Source of the DNA: Actinophytocola sp049647105
GTDB lineage: Bacteria; Actinomycetota; Actinomycetes; Mycobacteriales; Pseudonocardiaceae
NCBI RefSeq assembly: GCF_049647105.1
Contig: NZ_JBARWZ010000010.1
Location: 1-64,000 of the forward strand
Length of the DNA stretch: 64,000 bases
Reading direction: 5' to 3'
Below are positions 24,577 through 33,468 of this stretch, one piece after another. Position numbers and translations under genes: made by a program. Position 1 is the first letter of the stretch, and each line of letters begins with the position of its first letter. The notes below the pieces were generated by a model. The model searched no databases and was not told the origin of the DNA. It saw only the letters and a program-made list of their open reading frames with translations.

Positions 24577-25389
24577 ATGGTTGCCTCATCCGCGCATCGT
24601 GCGAAGAACAGCAAAGTGGTGCAGGGGCTCGGGCGGGCCGGCATGGTCTGCTACGGGCTCGTGCATGTGATCATCGCGTACCTCGCGGTACGCGTCGCGT
24701 TCGGGGACTCCGGGGAGCAAGCGGACCAGAAGGGCGCGGTCCAGGAGATCGGCTCCGGTTCGTTCGGTGCGGTCGTGCTGTGGGTGCTGGCCATCGGCCT
24801 GTTCGCCTACGGCGGCTGGCAGCTCATGCAGGCCGCGATCGGCTACCAGTGGGTGACCAAGCACGGCAAGCGCACCCGGCGGCGGATCGCGGCCGTCGTC
24901 AAGGCCATCTTCGGTATCTCGCTCGCGATCTACTCGATCCGGCTCGTCACCGGCAGCGGTGGCGGTGGGTCCGGGAACGAGCAACAGGAGTTCACGGCGA
25001 AGCTGCTGTCCCTGCCCGCCGGGCAGATCCTCGTCGGGATCGCGGCCGCGATCGTCATCGGGGTCGCGGTCTCCCAGATCAGGAAGGGCGTCAAGAAGAA
25101 GTTCCTCGACGACCTCGACCTGCACGACCTGCCGCGCGGCACCCAGCACTGGGTCACGAGGCTCGGTGTGTTCGGCTACGTCGCCAAGGGCATCGTGGTG
25201 GGCATCATCGGCGTGCTGCTCGGGTTCGCCGCGTTCCAGTCGAACTCACAGGAGGCCGGCGGCCTGGACCGCGCGTTGAAGACACTCGCCGCGCAGCCCT
25301 TCGGGACCGTGGCGCTCGTGATCGTCGGCGTCGGACTCGCCGCGTTCGGCGTCTACTGCTTCGCCGCCGCTCGCGCGCACAAGAACTAG
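24577..25389 (+). CDS. DUF1206 membrane protein
   Basis: 270-residue integral membrane protein made of three related units of two helices each, recognisable by 'LGRAGMVCYGLVHVIIAYLA', 'VVKAIFGISLAIYSIR' and 'TRLGVFGYVAKGIVVGIIGV'. Each unit opens with the G-x-x-x-x-G-Y/K pattern of DUF1206. The function is unknown. A short Gly-rich loop (SGGGGSGN) separates the first and second thirds. The gene stands alone between the adenosyltransferase and the convergent DUF2550 gene. Confidence 0.85.
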   Translation: MVASSAHRAKNSKVVQGLGRAGMVCYGLVHVIIAYLAVRVAFGDSGEQADQKGAVQEIGSGSFGAVVLWVLAIGLFAYGGWQLMQAAIGYQWVTKHGKRTRRRIAAVVKAIFGISLAIYSIRLVTGSGGGGSGNEQQEFTAKLLSLPAGQILVGIAAAIVIGVAVSQIRKGVKKKFLDDLDLHDLPRGTQHWVTRLGVFGYVAKGIVVGIIGVLLGFAAFQSNSQEAGGLDRALKTLAAQPFGTVALVIVGVGLAAFGVYCFAAARAHKN

Positions 25390-25402
25390 CTCGCGCGCAG
25401 AA

Positions 25403-25837
25403 CTAGGAAGCCCAGGGCAGTCGGCCCGGTGGGGCCGACTCAAGCCATGACAGGAACCCGGTCAGTGCGTCGGTTCCCATGGCGATCTCCACCTCGGCGC
25501 CGACGCCCGCCTCGCGGAACCGCAGCACGTGCGCCGAGGGAGGCATGCTGTACAGCTCCGGCCCCGACGGGTCCCGACGGTCCGCGATCTCGAGCGCACT
25601 GCGGCTGATCACCCGGTCGGGGCCGGGGCGCAGGCTGAGCACGCGGAACCACACGAACTCGTCACCCTGGTAGCGCCCCACCCCGAGGTGCCAGCCCTTG
25701 CCCGCGTCGTCGAGCCGGGTACGCAGCGCGGCGTGCACACCACCGGACCGCAGCGCACGCAACCGACGAACGGTCAACCAGACGAGGACAACCGTGATCA
25801 GCAGGAGGACCGCACCGACCGTCACTGTGATGTCCAC
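25403..25837 (-). CDS. DUF2550 membrane-anchored protein
   Basis: 144 residues: one N-terminal transmembrane helix (residues 4-24), then a cytoplasmic beta-rich domain with 'WHLGVGRYQGDEFVWFRV' and 'LSLRPGPDRVISRSAL'. This is the conserved gene directly after atpC in actinobacteria (Rv1312 in M. tuberculosis) and its function is unknown. GTG 25837 lies 25 nt after the atpC stop, so it is probably cotranscribed with atpC. Its last codons overlap a hairpin terminator. Confidence 0.85.
   Translation of the reverse strand: MDITVTVGAVLLLITVVLVWLTVRRLRALRSGGVHAALRTRLDDAGKGWHLGVGRYQGDEFVWFRVLSLRPGPDRVISRSALEIADRRDPSGPELYSMPPSAHVLRFREAGVGAEVEIAMGTDALTGFLSWLESAPPGRLPWAS
25419..25440. terminator. Hairpin terminator overlapping the DUF2550 3' end
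   Basis: AGTCGGCCC-4 nt-GGGCCGACT, a perfect 9-bp stem inside the last codons of DUF2550. It is shared by the convergent DUF1206 gene. Confidence 0.6.
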
Positions 25838-25862
25838 GGCCCGCCCCCCATTCGCCTGGCTG

Positions 25863-26228
25863 TCAGTCCTGCTGGCCCGCGGCGCGGAGTCGACTCTGCG
25901 CTCTCGCGCGGATCTCCTCGTCGTCCGAGCTGAGGTCGGCCTGCGCCGACGCCACGTCGATCTCGTCGGCCAGGTCGGCGGACTCCGCGAGGATGCGTAC
26001 CGCCTCCCCGGTCACGGAAAGGAAACCACCCTGGACGGCCGCGGTGACGGTCTGGCCGTCTGTCGTGCGCACCTTGACCACGCCACCCTCGATCAGCTGA
26101 CCGAGCACGGGCTCGTGACCGGGCAGAATGCCGATCTCGCCCTCGGTGGTCTGCGCCGAGACGAACGTGCCGGTACCCGACCACAGGCGTCGTTCCACGG
26201 CGACCAGCTGGACGGACATCTCGGCCAC
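25863..26228 (-). CDS. atpC: ATP synthase epsilon subunit
   Basis: Central-stalk subunit of F1 that couples rotation and limits ATP hydrolysis; 121 residues. The N-terminal beta-sandwich is clear ('VERRLWSGTGTFVSAQTTEGEIGILPGHEPVLGQL' in parts). The C-terminal helical region is short ('ADLSSDDEEIRARAQSRL'), as in mycobacteria. GTG 26228 is preferred over ATG 26219 because AGGAGG lies 6 nt before it. Unlike the rest of the operon it is separated from atpD by 383 bp with a strong hairpin, so it may have its own promoter or be expressed by readthrough. Confidence 0.95.
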   Translation of the reverse strand: MAEMSVQLVAVERRLWSGTGTFVSAQTTEGEIGILPGHEPVLGQLIEGGVVKVRTTDGQTVTAAVQGGFLSVTGEAVRILAESADLADEIDVASAQADLSSDDEEIRARAQSRLRAAGQQD

Positions 26229-26611
26229 GCGGTACCTCCTTGTATGGGTGTTCATTCGGAGTCTAATTGGTCGGGTCTCAACCTCCCCAGCCAGGCCGGT
26301 GTCGAGAAGGGTGAAACAAGTCACCGACCTACTGGGGTAACACATGGCCGAGGCCGAGGGGGCAGACCGGAGCCGTACGTGCGGGCCGCCCTGGCGAACG
26401 CGGCGGCGAACCGCCGGCGGACCAGGTCACGCCGGGTGAGCGAGGTCCCGCTGGAGAACACCACATCACCCGCCCGTCCGGGCCATGAGCAACAGATCGT
26501 CGACGGGGACGAGGTGGTGCGGGCCTCCTCGACGACATGGCAGCGTCACGAGCCAAGGCGAACGCCGCGCCCCCGAACCGGGAGCGCGGCGTTCGTCGTC
26601 TTCGGGAGCAC
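26229..26611. other. Unusually long atpD-atpC gap
   Basis: 383 bp without a supported gene. It contains a perfect 12-bp hairpin (26559-26595) right after atpD. Both strands have open frames here with Arg/Pro-rich products that look like non-coding high-GC sequence. No clear promoter for atpC is visible apart from A/T-rich sequence near 26255-26275. Confidence 0.5.
26559..26595 (-). terminator. Hairpin after atpD
   Basis: CGAACGCCGCGC (26559-26570) pairs perfectly with GCGCGGCGTTCG (26584-26595) over a 13-nt loop, starting 16 nt after the atpD stop. Whether it terminates fully or attenuates transcription toward atpC is open. Confidence 0.65.
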
Positions 26612-28036
26612 CTACTTCTTGGTGATCTCCTTGTACTTCTTCTCCAGGTCCTCCAGGCCACCGATACCAAGGAACGCCTGCTCCGGGTAGTGGTCGAAGT
26701 CGCCCGTGGTGATCTTGTCGAAGGCCTCGACGGTCTCCTCGCGCGGCACCGTGGAACCCGGCTGGCCGGTGAAGGCCTCGGCCACCAGCATGTTCTGCGA
26801 CAGGAACCGCTCGATGCGGCGGGCCCGGTTCACCGTCAGCTTGTCCTCTTCGGACAGTTCGTCCATACCGAGGATCGCGATGATGTCCTGCAGCTCCTTG
26901 TACTTCTGCAGGATCCTGATGACCTCGGAGGCCACCGCGTAGTGCTTCTCACCGACGATCGCCGGGTCGAGAATGGTCGACGTCGACGCCAGCGGGTCCA
27001 CCGCCGGGAAGATGCCCTTCTGGAACACCGACCGGGAAAGCTCCGTGGTGGCGTCCAGGTGGGCGAACGTCGTCGCCGGGGCCGGGTCGGTGTAGTCGTC
27101 CGCCGGCACGTAGATCGCCTGCATCGAGGTGATCGAACGACCCTTGGTCGAGGTGATCCGCTCCTGCAGCTCGCCCATCTCGTCCGCCAGCGTCGGCTGG
27201 TAACCCACGGCGGATGGCATGCGGCCCAGCAGGGTCGACACCTCAGAACCCGCCTGGGTGAAACGGAAGATGTTGTCGATGAACAGCAGCACGTCCTGGT
27301 TCTGGACGTCGCGGAAGTACTCCGCCATGGTCAGCGCCGACAGGGCGACCCGCATACGCGTGCCAGGCGGCTCGTCCATCTGACCGAACACGAGCGCGGT
27401 GTCGTTGATGACGCCGTCCTCGCTCATCTCCAGGAAGAGGTCCGTGCCCTCACGGGTGCGCTCACCGACACCGGCGAACACCGAGGTGCCACCGAAGTTA
27501 CGGGCCACACGGGTGATCATCTCCTTGATGAGCACCGTCTTGCCGACGCCAGCACCACCGAACAGACCGATCTTGCCACCGGTCACGTACGGGGTCAGCA
27601 GGTCGATGACCTTGAGGCCGGTCTCCAGCATCTCGGTCTTGCCCTCGAGCTGGTCGAAGGCCGGGGGCTTGCGGTGGATGCCCCACTTCTCGAAGTCCGC
27701 GCCGTAGCCGGGCTCGTCGAGGCACTCGCCGAGCGCGTTGTAGACGTGGCCCTTGACCCCGTCACCGACCGGCACGGAGATCGCGGCACCGGTGTCGAGC
27801 ACCTCGGCGCCACGGACCAGGCCGTCCTGCGGCTGCAGGGAGATGGTGCGCACGAGGTTGTCGCCGAGGTGCTGGGCGACCTCGAGGGTCACCGTCTTCT
27901 TCAGCTCCTCGAACGTGATCTCGGTCTTCAGCGCGTTGAACAGCTCAGGCACCTGGCCGCGGGGGAACTCGACGTCGACCACAGGACCGGTCACCCGCAC
28001 GATGCGGCCCTTGGCGGCGTTCTCGGTTGTCGTCAT
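26612..28036 (-). CDS. atpD: ATP synthase beta subunit
   Basis: Catalytic subunit of the F1 hexamer at the inner face of the membrane; 474 residues. Walker A is GGAGVGKT (160-167). The catalytic-Glu region GERTREG, Walker B-type VLLFIDNIFRF and the DELSEEDKL hinge (the DELSEED lever that touches gamma) are all present. The ATG overlaps the atpG stop by one base (TGATG), so translation is coupled. A hairpin follows the stop. Confidence 0.97.
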   Translation of the reverse strand: MTTTENAAKGRIVRVTGPVVDVEFPRGQVPELFNALKTEITFEELKKTVTLEVAQHLGDNLVRTISLQPQDGLVRGAEVLDTGAAISVPVGDGVKGHVYNALGECLDEPGYGADFEKWGIHRKPPAFDQLEGKTEMLETGLKVIDLLTPYVTGGKIGLFGGAGVGKTVLIKEMITRVARNFGGTSVFAGVGERTREGTDLFLEMSEDGVINDTALVFGQMDEPPGTRMRVALSALTMAEYFRDVQNQDVLLFIDNIFRFTQAGSEVSTLLGRMPSAVGYQPTLADEMGELQERITSTKGRSITSMQAIYVPADDYTDPAPATTFAHLDATTELSRSVFQKGIFPAVDPLASTSTILDPAIVGEKHYAVASEVIRILQKYKELQDIIAILGMDELSEEDKLTVNRARRIERFLSQNMLVAEAFTGQPGSTVPREETVEAFDKITTGDFDHYPEQAFLGIGGLEDLEKKYKEITKK

Positions 28037-28992
28037 CAGTCTTCACTTCCTACCGAGGCGAGTGCGTTCGCACCGCCGACGATTTCGCTGATCTCCTGGG
28101 TGATCTGGCCCTGACGCGCCTGGTTGGCGAGCCGGGTGTAGGTCTTCACCAGGTCGTTCGCGTTGTCCGACGCCGACTTCATGGCGTTGCGCTGCGCGGC
28201 CAGCTGCGACGCCGCCGACTCGAGCAGCGCCGCGTAGATCCGGGTGTTGATGTACTTCGGCAGCAGCGCGGAGAGCAGCGCCTCTGCACTGGGCTCGAAC
28301 GAGTAGGCGGACGGGATCACGTCGCTCTTTGGCTTCGTGTCCTCCGCCCCCTCCTCGGCGTACTCCACCTCGAGCGGCGCGATCCGCTTGGCCACCGGCA
28401 CCTGCGACAGCATCGAGCGGAACTCCGTGTACACGATGTGCAGCTCGTCGACGCCGAGGATGCCGTCGGCACCCGCATCGTCACCCTCGTCGTCCGCACC
28501 CGAGTTGAACGCGGCGACCAGCGTCTTGCCCGCCTCCTGCGCGTTCTCGTAGCGCGGCACCTGGGTGAAGCCGGTCCAGCTCTCCTCGACCTTGCGGTCG
28601 CGGAACCGGTAGTAACCGACACCCTTGGAGCCCATCACGTACAGCACCGGCGTCTTGCCCTGCTCACGCAGCAGCGACTGAAGCTCCTCGGCGGCACGCA
28701 GCACGTTGGCGTTGTACGCACCGCAGAGGCCCTTGTCGCTGGTCACGACGAGCACGCCGACCCGCTTGGGGTTCTGGCGCTCGGTCAGCAGCGGGTCGTC
28801 GAGCGTGGTGGCTGCGCTGGCCAGCGCGGAGAGGACCTTGGTGATCTCCTCCGAGTAGGGCCGGGACGCGTCCACCCGCGCCTGCGCCTTGCTGATGCGC
28901 GACGTGGCGATGAGCTCCATCGCCTTGGTGATCTTGCCGATGGACTTGGTCGCCCTGATCTTGGACCGTAGTTCGCGAAGTTGTGCGGCCAT
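28036..28992 (-). CDS. atpG: ATP synthase gamma subunit
   Basis: Rotor shaft of F1, 318 residues. Both terminal helices are recognisable: the N-terminal 'LRELRSKIRATKSIGKITKAM' in parts, and 'AASQLAAQRNAMKSASDNAN' in the C-terminal coiled coil. The middle Rossmann-like domain has 'VVTSDKGLCGAYN'. An acidic insertion (GADDEGDDAGAD, near residues 165-176) matches the extra loop found in actinobacterial gamma subunits, which in mycobacteria helps block ATP hydrolysis. It starts 14 nt after atpA. Confidence 0.96.
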   Translation of the reverse strand: MAAQLRELRSKIRATKSIGKITKAMELIATSRISKAQARVDASRPYSEEITKVLSALASAATTLDDPLLTERQNPKRVGVLVVTSDKGLCGAYNANVLRAAEELQSLLREQGKTPVLYVMGSKGVGYYRFRDRKVEESWTGFTQVPRYENAQEAGKTLVAAFNSGADDEGDDAGADGILGVDELHIVYTEFRSMLSQVPVAKRIAPLEVEYAEEGAEDTKPKSDVIPSAYSFEPSAEALLSALLPKYINTRIYAALLESAASQLAAQRNAMKSASDNANDLVKTYTRLANQARQGQITQEISEIVGGANALASVGSED

Positions 28993-29006
28993 CTACTTCC
29001 GCCCGG

Positions 29007-30647
29007 TCAGCTCTTCGGGGCGGAGCGGTTGACCTTGACGGTCTCCTGCCCGACCTCGTCGACGGACATGGCCTCTGCCTCTTCCTCGTTGAGGGGCTTG
29101 CCCTCGGAAGTGGTGAAGCCCTTCTTGAACTCGTTGGTCGCGTTGACCGCCCGTTCCGCGAGGTCGTCGGTCCACTTACCGGTGTCCCGGATCTCGGCGA
29201 GGATGCCCTCGTGCTTGTGGCGCAGGTTCTCCTGGAGCTCCCTGTTGAACCGCGCGACGTCCTCGACCGGCACCTCGTCGTAGTGACCGTTGGTGCCGAG
29301 GTACACGGTGACGACCTGCTGCTCGACCGGCACCGGCGAGTACTGCGGCTGCCTGAGCAGCTCGTACAGGCGGGCACCGCGGTCCAGCTGCGCACGCGAC
29401 GCGGCGTCGAGGTCCGAGGCGAAGGCCGCGAACGACTTCAGCTCCTCGTACTGCGACAGGTCGATACGCATGGAGCCGGACACCGACTTCATGGCCTTGA
29501 TCTGCGCGGCACCACCGACTCGCGACACCGACGTTGTCACGTCGACCGCCGGGCGCTGACCGGAGTTGAACAGGTCCGACTGGAAGAAGCACTGCCCGTC
29601 GGTGATCGAGATGACGTTCGTCGGGATGTAGGCGGAGATGTCGTTCGCCTTGGTCTCGATGACCGGCAGACCGGTCAGCGAGCCGGCACCGAGCTCGTCG
29701 TTCAGCTTCGCGCAGCGCTCCAGCAGGCGGGAGTGCAAGTAGAAGACGTCGCCGGGGAACGCCTCGCGGCCCGGCGGGCGGCGCAGCAGCAGCGACAGGG
29801 CGCGGTACGCGTCGGCCTGCTTGGTCAGGTCGTCGAACACGATCAGGACGTGCTTGCCCTGGTACATCCAGTGCTGACCCAGCGCGGAGCCCGTGTAGGG
29901 GGCCAGCCACTTGAAGCCCGCCGAGTCCGACGCCGGGGCGGCGACGATCGTCGTGTACTCCAGCGCGCCGTTGTCCTCGAGCGCCTTGCGCACCGCGGCG
30001 ATCGTGGTGCCCTTCTGGCCGATCGCGACGTAGATGCAGCGAACCTGCTTCTGCGGGTCGCCGGACTCCCAGTTCGCACGCTGGTTGAGGATCGTGTCGA
30101 CGCAGACCGCGGTCTTGCCGGTCTTGCGGTCGCCGATGATCAGCTGGCGCTGGCCGCGGCCGATCGGGGTCATCGCGTCGATCGCGGTGATACCGGTCTG
30201 CAGCGGCTCGCTCACCGGCTGCCGCTGGACCACACTCGCGGCCTGCAGCTCCAGGGCGCGCGTCTCGTCCGCGGCGATGTCACCGAGGCCGTCGAGCGGC
30301 TTGCCGAGCGGGTCGATCACGCGACCGAGGAAGGCGTCGCCGACCGGGACCGAGAGGATCCGGCCGGTCCGCTTGACCTCCTGACCCTCCTCGATCTGCT
30401 CGTAGTTACCCAGGATGACCACACCGATCTGGCGCGGCTCCAGGTTCTGCGCGACTCCGAGAATCCCACCCGGGAACTCGAGAAGCTCGTTTGCCATGGT
30501 CGAGGGCAGGCCCTCGACGTGCGCCACGCCGTCACCGGTGTCGACGACGAGGCCGACCTCCTCCCGGTTGACGTCAGGCGAGTAACTGGACACGTAGTTG
30601 TCGATCGCACTGCGAATCTCGTCCGACGAGATCGTCAGCTCCGCCAT
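29007..30647 (-). CDS. atpA: ATP synthase alpha subunit
   Basis: Non-catalytic nucleotide-binding subunit of F1; 546 residues. It has the P-loop GDRKTGKT (172-179), where most bacteria have Gln in place of Lys175. Other family landmarks are 'GIDAMTPIGRGQRQL'-type residues before it and 'SVSRVGGAAQIKAMK'. The C-terminal extension of about 35 residues, rich in Glu/Lys, corresponds to the mycobacterial alpha extension that suppresses ATP hydrolysis. The ATG is preceded by a purine-rich GGAGC. The gap to atpH is 51 bp. Confidence 0.96.
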   Translation of the reverse strand: MAELTISSDEIRSAIDNYVSSYSPDVNREEVGLVVDTGDGVAHVEGLPSTMANELLEFPGGILGVAQNLEPRQIGVVILGNYEQIEEGQEVKRTGRILSVPVGDAFLGRVIDPLGKPLDGLGDIAADETRALELQAASVVQRQPVSEPLQTGITAIDAMTPIGRGQRQLIIGDRKTGKTAVCVDTILNQRANWESGDPQKQVRCIYVAIGQKGTTIAAVRKALEDNGALEYTTIVAAPASDSAGFKWLAPYTGSALGQHWMYQGKHVLIVFDDLTKQADAYRALSLLLRRPPGREAFPGDVFYLHSRLLERCAKLNDELGAGSLTGLPVIETKANDISAYIPTNVISITDGQCFFQSDLFNSGQRPAVDVTTSVSRVGGAAQIKAMKSVSGSMRIDLSQYEELKSFAAFASDLDAASRAQLDRGARLYELLRQPQYSPVPVEQQVVTVYLGTNGHYDEVPVEDVARFNRELQENLRHKHEGILAEIRDTGKWTDDLAERAVNATNEFKKGFTTSEGKPLNEEEAEAMSVDEVGQETVKVNRSAPKS

Positions 30648-30698
30648 GTCGTTCCCGCTCCTACCGTCTGTGTCTTTCTCAGAAGTTTGTGCTCGCCG

Positions 30699-31541
30699 CT
30701 AGCCCGCGAGTCGCCGGCGCAGCTCGTCGATGCGACCGATGGCGCTGCCATCGATGACCTCGTCGCCCACCTTGATCACCAGGCCACCCTGGATGGTCGG
30801 GTCGACCTCGACATGCAGTGCGATCGGCCGCGAGTAGATGCGCTGCAGGGTCGCGGCGAGCCGCTCCTCCTGCTCGTCGCTCAGCGGGACCGGCGCGACC
30901 ACCGTGGCCACGGACCGCTCACGCCGCTTGGCCGCCTCGGCGGCCAGCTCGGCAAGCCCGCTGACGACCGTCCGCCCGCGCGGCACGGTCACCAGCTGCT
31001 CGATCAGGCGAACGGTGACGCTGTCGGCCTTCTCCCCGATCAGCTCGCGGATCAGCGCGGCCTTGCCTTCCAGCGGGGCGGTCCGGTCGGACAGCGCCCG
31101 CTCCAGCTCACTGTCCGCGGCGACGATCCGGCCGAACCGGAACAACTCGTCCTCCACCGCGTCCAGGTGGCCTTCCCGCTCCGCGTGCACGAGCAGCGCG
31201 ATGCGGCCCAGCTCGTCCATGCCGTCGACCAGCTCGCGTGGCGACGACCACCGCTCGACGACCGCGGCGGTCAGCACCTGCAGTGTCGGCGCGCTGACCT
31301 TGCCGGACAGCAGCTGGGTGAGCAGGTCCTCGCGTCGGCCCCGCTCCGCCGACGAGTCGCCGAGCACGCGGCGAAGGCCGACCTCTCCGTCGAGCAGCCG
31401 CACGACGGAGAGCACCTCGTCGCCGAGCTGCTCGGCAGGCACGCTCTTTGCCCGCGCGGCCGGCTTGGCGCTCAGCACCTCGAGCAGCTTCTGCTCTGCG
31501 ATGGCGAGCGCTTCGCGGCTAGCGGCGTGGAACAGCGTCAT
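30699..31541 (-). CDS. atpH: ATP synthase delta subunit
   Basis: Peripheral-stalk subunit joining F1 to the b subunits; 280 residues, near the length of other actinobacterial stand-alone delta subunits and longer than the 180 residues of E. coli. The C-terminal OSCP-type domain has 'RIYSRPIALHVEVDPTIQGG' and 'VIDGSAIGRIDELRRRL'. ATG 31541 is preferred; TTG 31547 is also in frame. In mycobacteria the equivalent gene is a fused b-delta protein. Here b (atpF) and delta are separate, and delta has no N-terminal transmembrane helix. Confidence 0.93.
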   Translation of the reverse strand: MTLFHAASREALAIAEQKLLEVLSAKPAARAKSVPAEQLGDEVLSVVRLLDGEVGLRRVLGDSSAERGRREDLLTQLLSGKVSAPTLQVLTAAVVERWSSPRELVDGMDELGRIALLVHAEREGHLDAVEDELFRFGRIVAADSELERALSDRTAPLEGKAALIRELIGEKADSVTVRLIEQLVTVPRGRTVVSGLAELAAEAAKRRERSVATVVAPVPLSDEQEERLAATLQRIYSRPIALHVEVDPTIQGGLVIKVGDEVIDGSAIGRIDELRRRLAG

Positions 31542-31568
31542 CGTCAATCCCGTCCGTCCTCGAAAGAC

Positions 31569-32111
31569 CTAGTTCCGCGCCGAGACCGAGTCGAGGTCGT
31601 CGAGGAACCGGTCCACGGTGCCTCGGCGGCGCGCATCGTCCTCGAGAGACTCACCGACGATCCGGCTCGCCAGCTCGACCGCGTGACGACCGAGGTCGGC
31701 ACGCAGCTCCGCGACGATCTGTGCGCGCTGGGCCTCCAGCTGTGCGCGCCCAGCAGCCACGATACGTGCGGCTTCGTCCTGCGCCTGGGTGCGGAGCTCT
31801 TCCTTGATCTGCTCCGCCTCCAGCCGGGCGTCGTCCCGGATGCGTGCGGACTCGGCCCGCGCCTCGGCGAGCTGCGCCTGGTAGGTCTGCAGCGCCTTCT
31901 CGGCTTCGGCCTGAGCCTCCTCGGCCCTCTTGATGCCGCCTTCGATCTTCTCGGTGCGCTCCTTGTAGAGCGCCTCGAACCGCGGGAACGCGAACTTCTG
32001 CAGCACCCACAGCAGAAGCAGGAACGCGACCGCTCCGAGGATGATCTCGGAAACGTGCGGAATGATCGGACTCGGCTCTTCCGCGGCCAGAACAATCGCG
32101 GTATTCACCAT
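31569..32111 (-). CDS. atpF: ATP synthase b subunit
   Basis: Peripheral-stalk subunit of 180 residues: an N-terminal membrane helix (about residues 22-41, 'ILGAVAFLLLLWVLQKF'), then a long Glu/Lys/Ala-rich helix that dimerises as a right-handed coiled coil and ends at the delta-binding region. A short N-terminal periplasmic segment precedes the helix. It lies between atpE (30 nt) and atpH (27 nt) in the operon. Confidence 0.95.
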   Translation of the reverse strand: MVNTAIVLAAEEPSPIIPHVSEIILGAVAFLLLLWVLQKFAFPRFEALYKERTEKIEGGIKRAEEAQAEAEKALQTYQAQLAEARAESARIRDDARLEAEQIKEELRTQAQDEAARIVAAGRAQLEAQRAQIVAELRADLGRHAVELASRIVGESLEDDARRRGTVDRFLDDLDSVSARN

Positions 32112-32141
32112 GGTGGCTCCCGGAGCGTCAGAAGGGGGGAC

Positions 32142-32402
32142 TTACTCAGGTGCGCCGCCCGTGGACGCGATGAAGAACAGCACCAGGCCGATCAGCGCGA
32201 GGACCTCGACCAGGACGAAGGTCTGCCACGCGATGCTCATCAGCTTGCTCTGGGCCTCCGGCTGACGCGCGGTGCCGTTGATGACGGCGGCGAAGATGAG
32301 ACCCACGCCGACGCCCGGGCCGATCGCACCAAGGCCGTAACCGATAAGCGAAAGGCCCGGGTTCAGGTTGAAGGACTCCTGGGCGAGGTGAATGGCGCTC
32401 AC
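32142..32402 (-). CDS. atpE: ATP synthase c subunit
   Basis: Membrane rotor-ring subunit, 86 residues in two helices. Helix 1 carries a Gly-rich GAIGPGVGVGLIF, the polar loop is ARQPEAQ, and helix 2 has the proton-binding Glu66 (FVLVEVLALIG). The sodium-binding pattern is absent, so it should be proton-driven. Helix 2 is the bedaquiline-binding region in mycobacteria; Glu66 aligns with the drug-contact Glu. It starts with GTG 32402, preceded by GGAAGG. Confidence 0.95.
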   Translation of the reverse strand: MSAIHLAQESFNLNPGLSLIGYGLGAIGPGVGVGLIFAAVINGTARQPEAQSKLMSIAWQTFVLVEVLALIGLVLFFIASTGGAPE

Positions 32403-32475
32403 TTGATTTGTTTCCTTCCAAACTCGGTCCGCGAGGTTTCGCGGATCGGGTGCATGCCTTTAATCGGTTGTGAAA

Positions 32476-33258
32476 TCAGTGGTCCGCGGTCAGGGCGGCG
32501 CTGATGTAGTTCGCCGCCAGCAACGCGAAGATGTACGCCTGAAGGACCTGGATCAGGGCTTCGACGAACGTCATCGCGATGGCGAAAGCCCACGAGACCA
32601 ACGAAACCGGCTTCAGGGGGCCACTAGCCTCGAATAACAGGTACTGACCCGCGAGCGTGAACACGATCAGGATCAGGTGACCCGCGAACATCGCGGCGAA
32701 TACTCGGATCGCGTGCGTGAGGGGGTTCATGAAGAACTTCACGAACGCCTCGACCGGCACGAGCAGCAGGAGCACCGGCTTCGGCACGCCAGGCGGCACG
32801 AGCTGGTTCTTGAGGTGGCCGACGAACCCGTGCCTGCGGAGGCCGATGTAGTGCCACAGCGGGTAGACGATCAGGAGCGAGATCGCCAGTGGGAACCCGA
32901 TGTGCGAGAAGGTCGGGAACTGGATGAACGGGATGAGGCCGAAGATATTGTTGACCAGTACGAAGACGAACATCGTGACGATCAACGGCACGTACGGCCG
33001 GAATTCCTTGGAGCCGATCAGCTCCCGCGCGATGTTGTTGCGCCCGAAGTCGTAGATCGACTCGGCGACGAACGTGAAACGGCTCGGCACCACCGAGAGG
33101 CGGCGCGACGCCATCACGAAGAACAACGCGATGATGACCACTGACAGCACCACGAGCAACATCGGCTTGGTGATGCCCAGAAATAGGGGTGGGAGGTTGA
33201 AGTCACCCGCACCCGGGGGAACGAACTCTCCACCCTCTGCTAGCCACAGCGCCCGCAA
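32476..33258 (-). CDS. atpB: ATP synthase a subunit
   Basis: Membrane stator with the proton half-channels, 260 residues and five to six helices. The essential Arg185 lies in 'THAIRVFAAMFAGHL' on the helix facing the c ring, and 'QAYIFALLAANYISAAL' forms the last helix. The start is TTG 33258, supported by AAGGAG at 5-6 nt spacing. No better ATG exists before the conserved N-terminal segment. It is the first of the eight structural genes. Confidence 0.95.
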   Translation of the reverse strand: MRALWLAEGGEFVPPGAGDFNLPPLFLGITKPMLLVVLSVVIIALFFVMASRRLSVVPSRFTFVAESIYDFGRNNIARELIGSKEFRPYVPLIVTMFVFVLVNNIFGLIPFIQFPTFSHIGFPLAISLLIVYPLWHYIGLRRHGFVGHLKNQLVPPGVPKPVLLLLVPVEAFVKFFMNPLTHAIRVFAAMFAGHLILIVFTLAGQYLLFEASGPLKPVSLVSWAFAIAMTFVEALIQVLQAYIFALLAANYISAALTADH

Positions 33259-33468
33259 CTGGGCTCCTTCCGGTTCTCCCGGCCGGCAGGTTCACACCGC
33301 CGGGGGAATCGTCACGATCAGGACGTAACGTACCTCAGGCAGCCCGCGCAACTGACAGCGGCACCCCTGCTCGTGAGGGGTGCGCCCTGGGCTTGTGAAC
33401 CGAGGTACAAGCGCACCCTATCAGCCGCTCCGGGCCAAGAAGAACGCGCGTACTACTTGGTAGAAGAT

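Noticed and set aside
26329..26670. Gene in the atpD-atpC gap
   Set aside because: Open frames are Arg/Pro-rich on both strands, overlap atpD antisense and lack a ribosome site.
32459..33258. Later ATG/GTG starts for atpB instead of TTG
   Set aside because: The TTG has a well-spaced AAGGAG and the next starts would remove conserved N-terminal residues.
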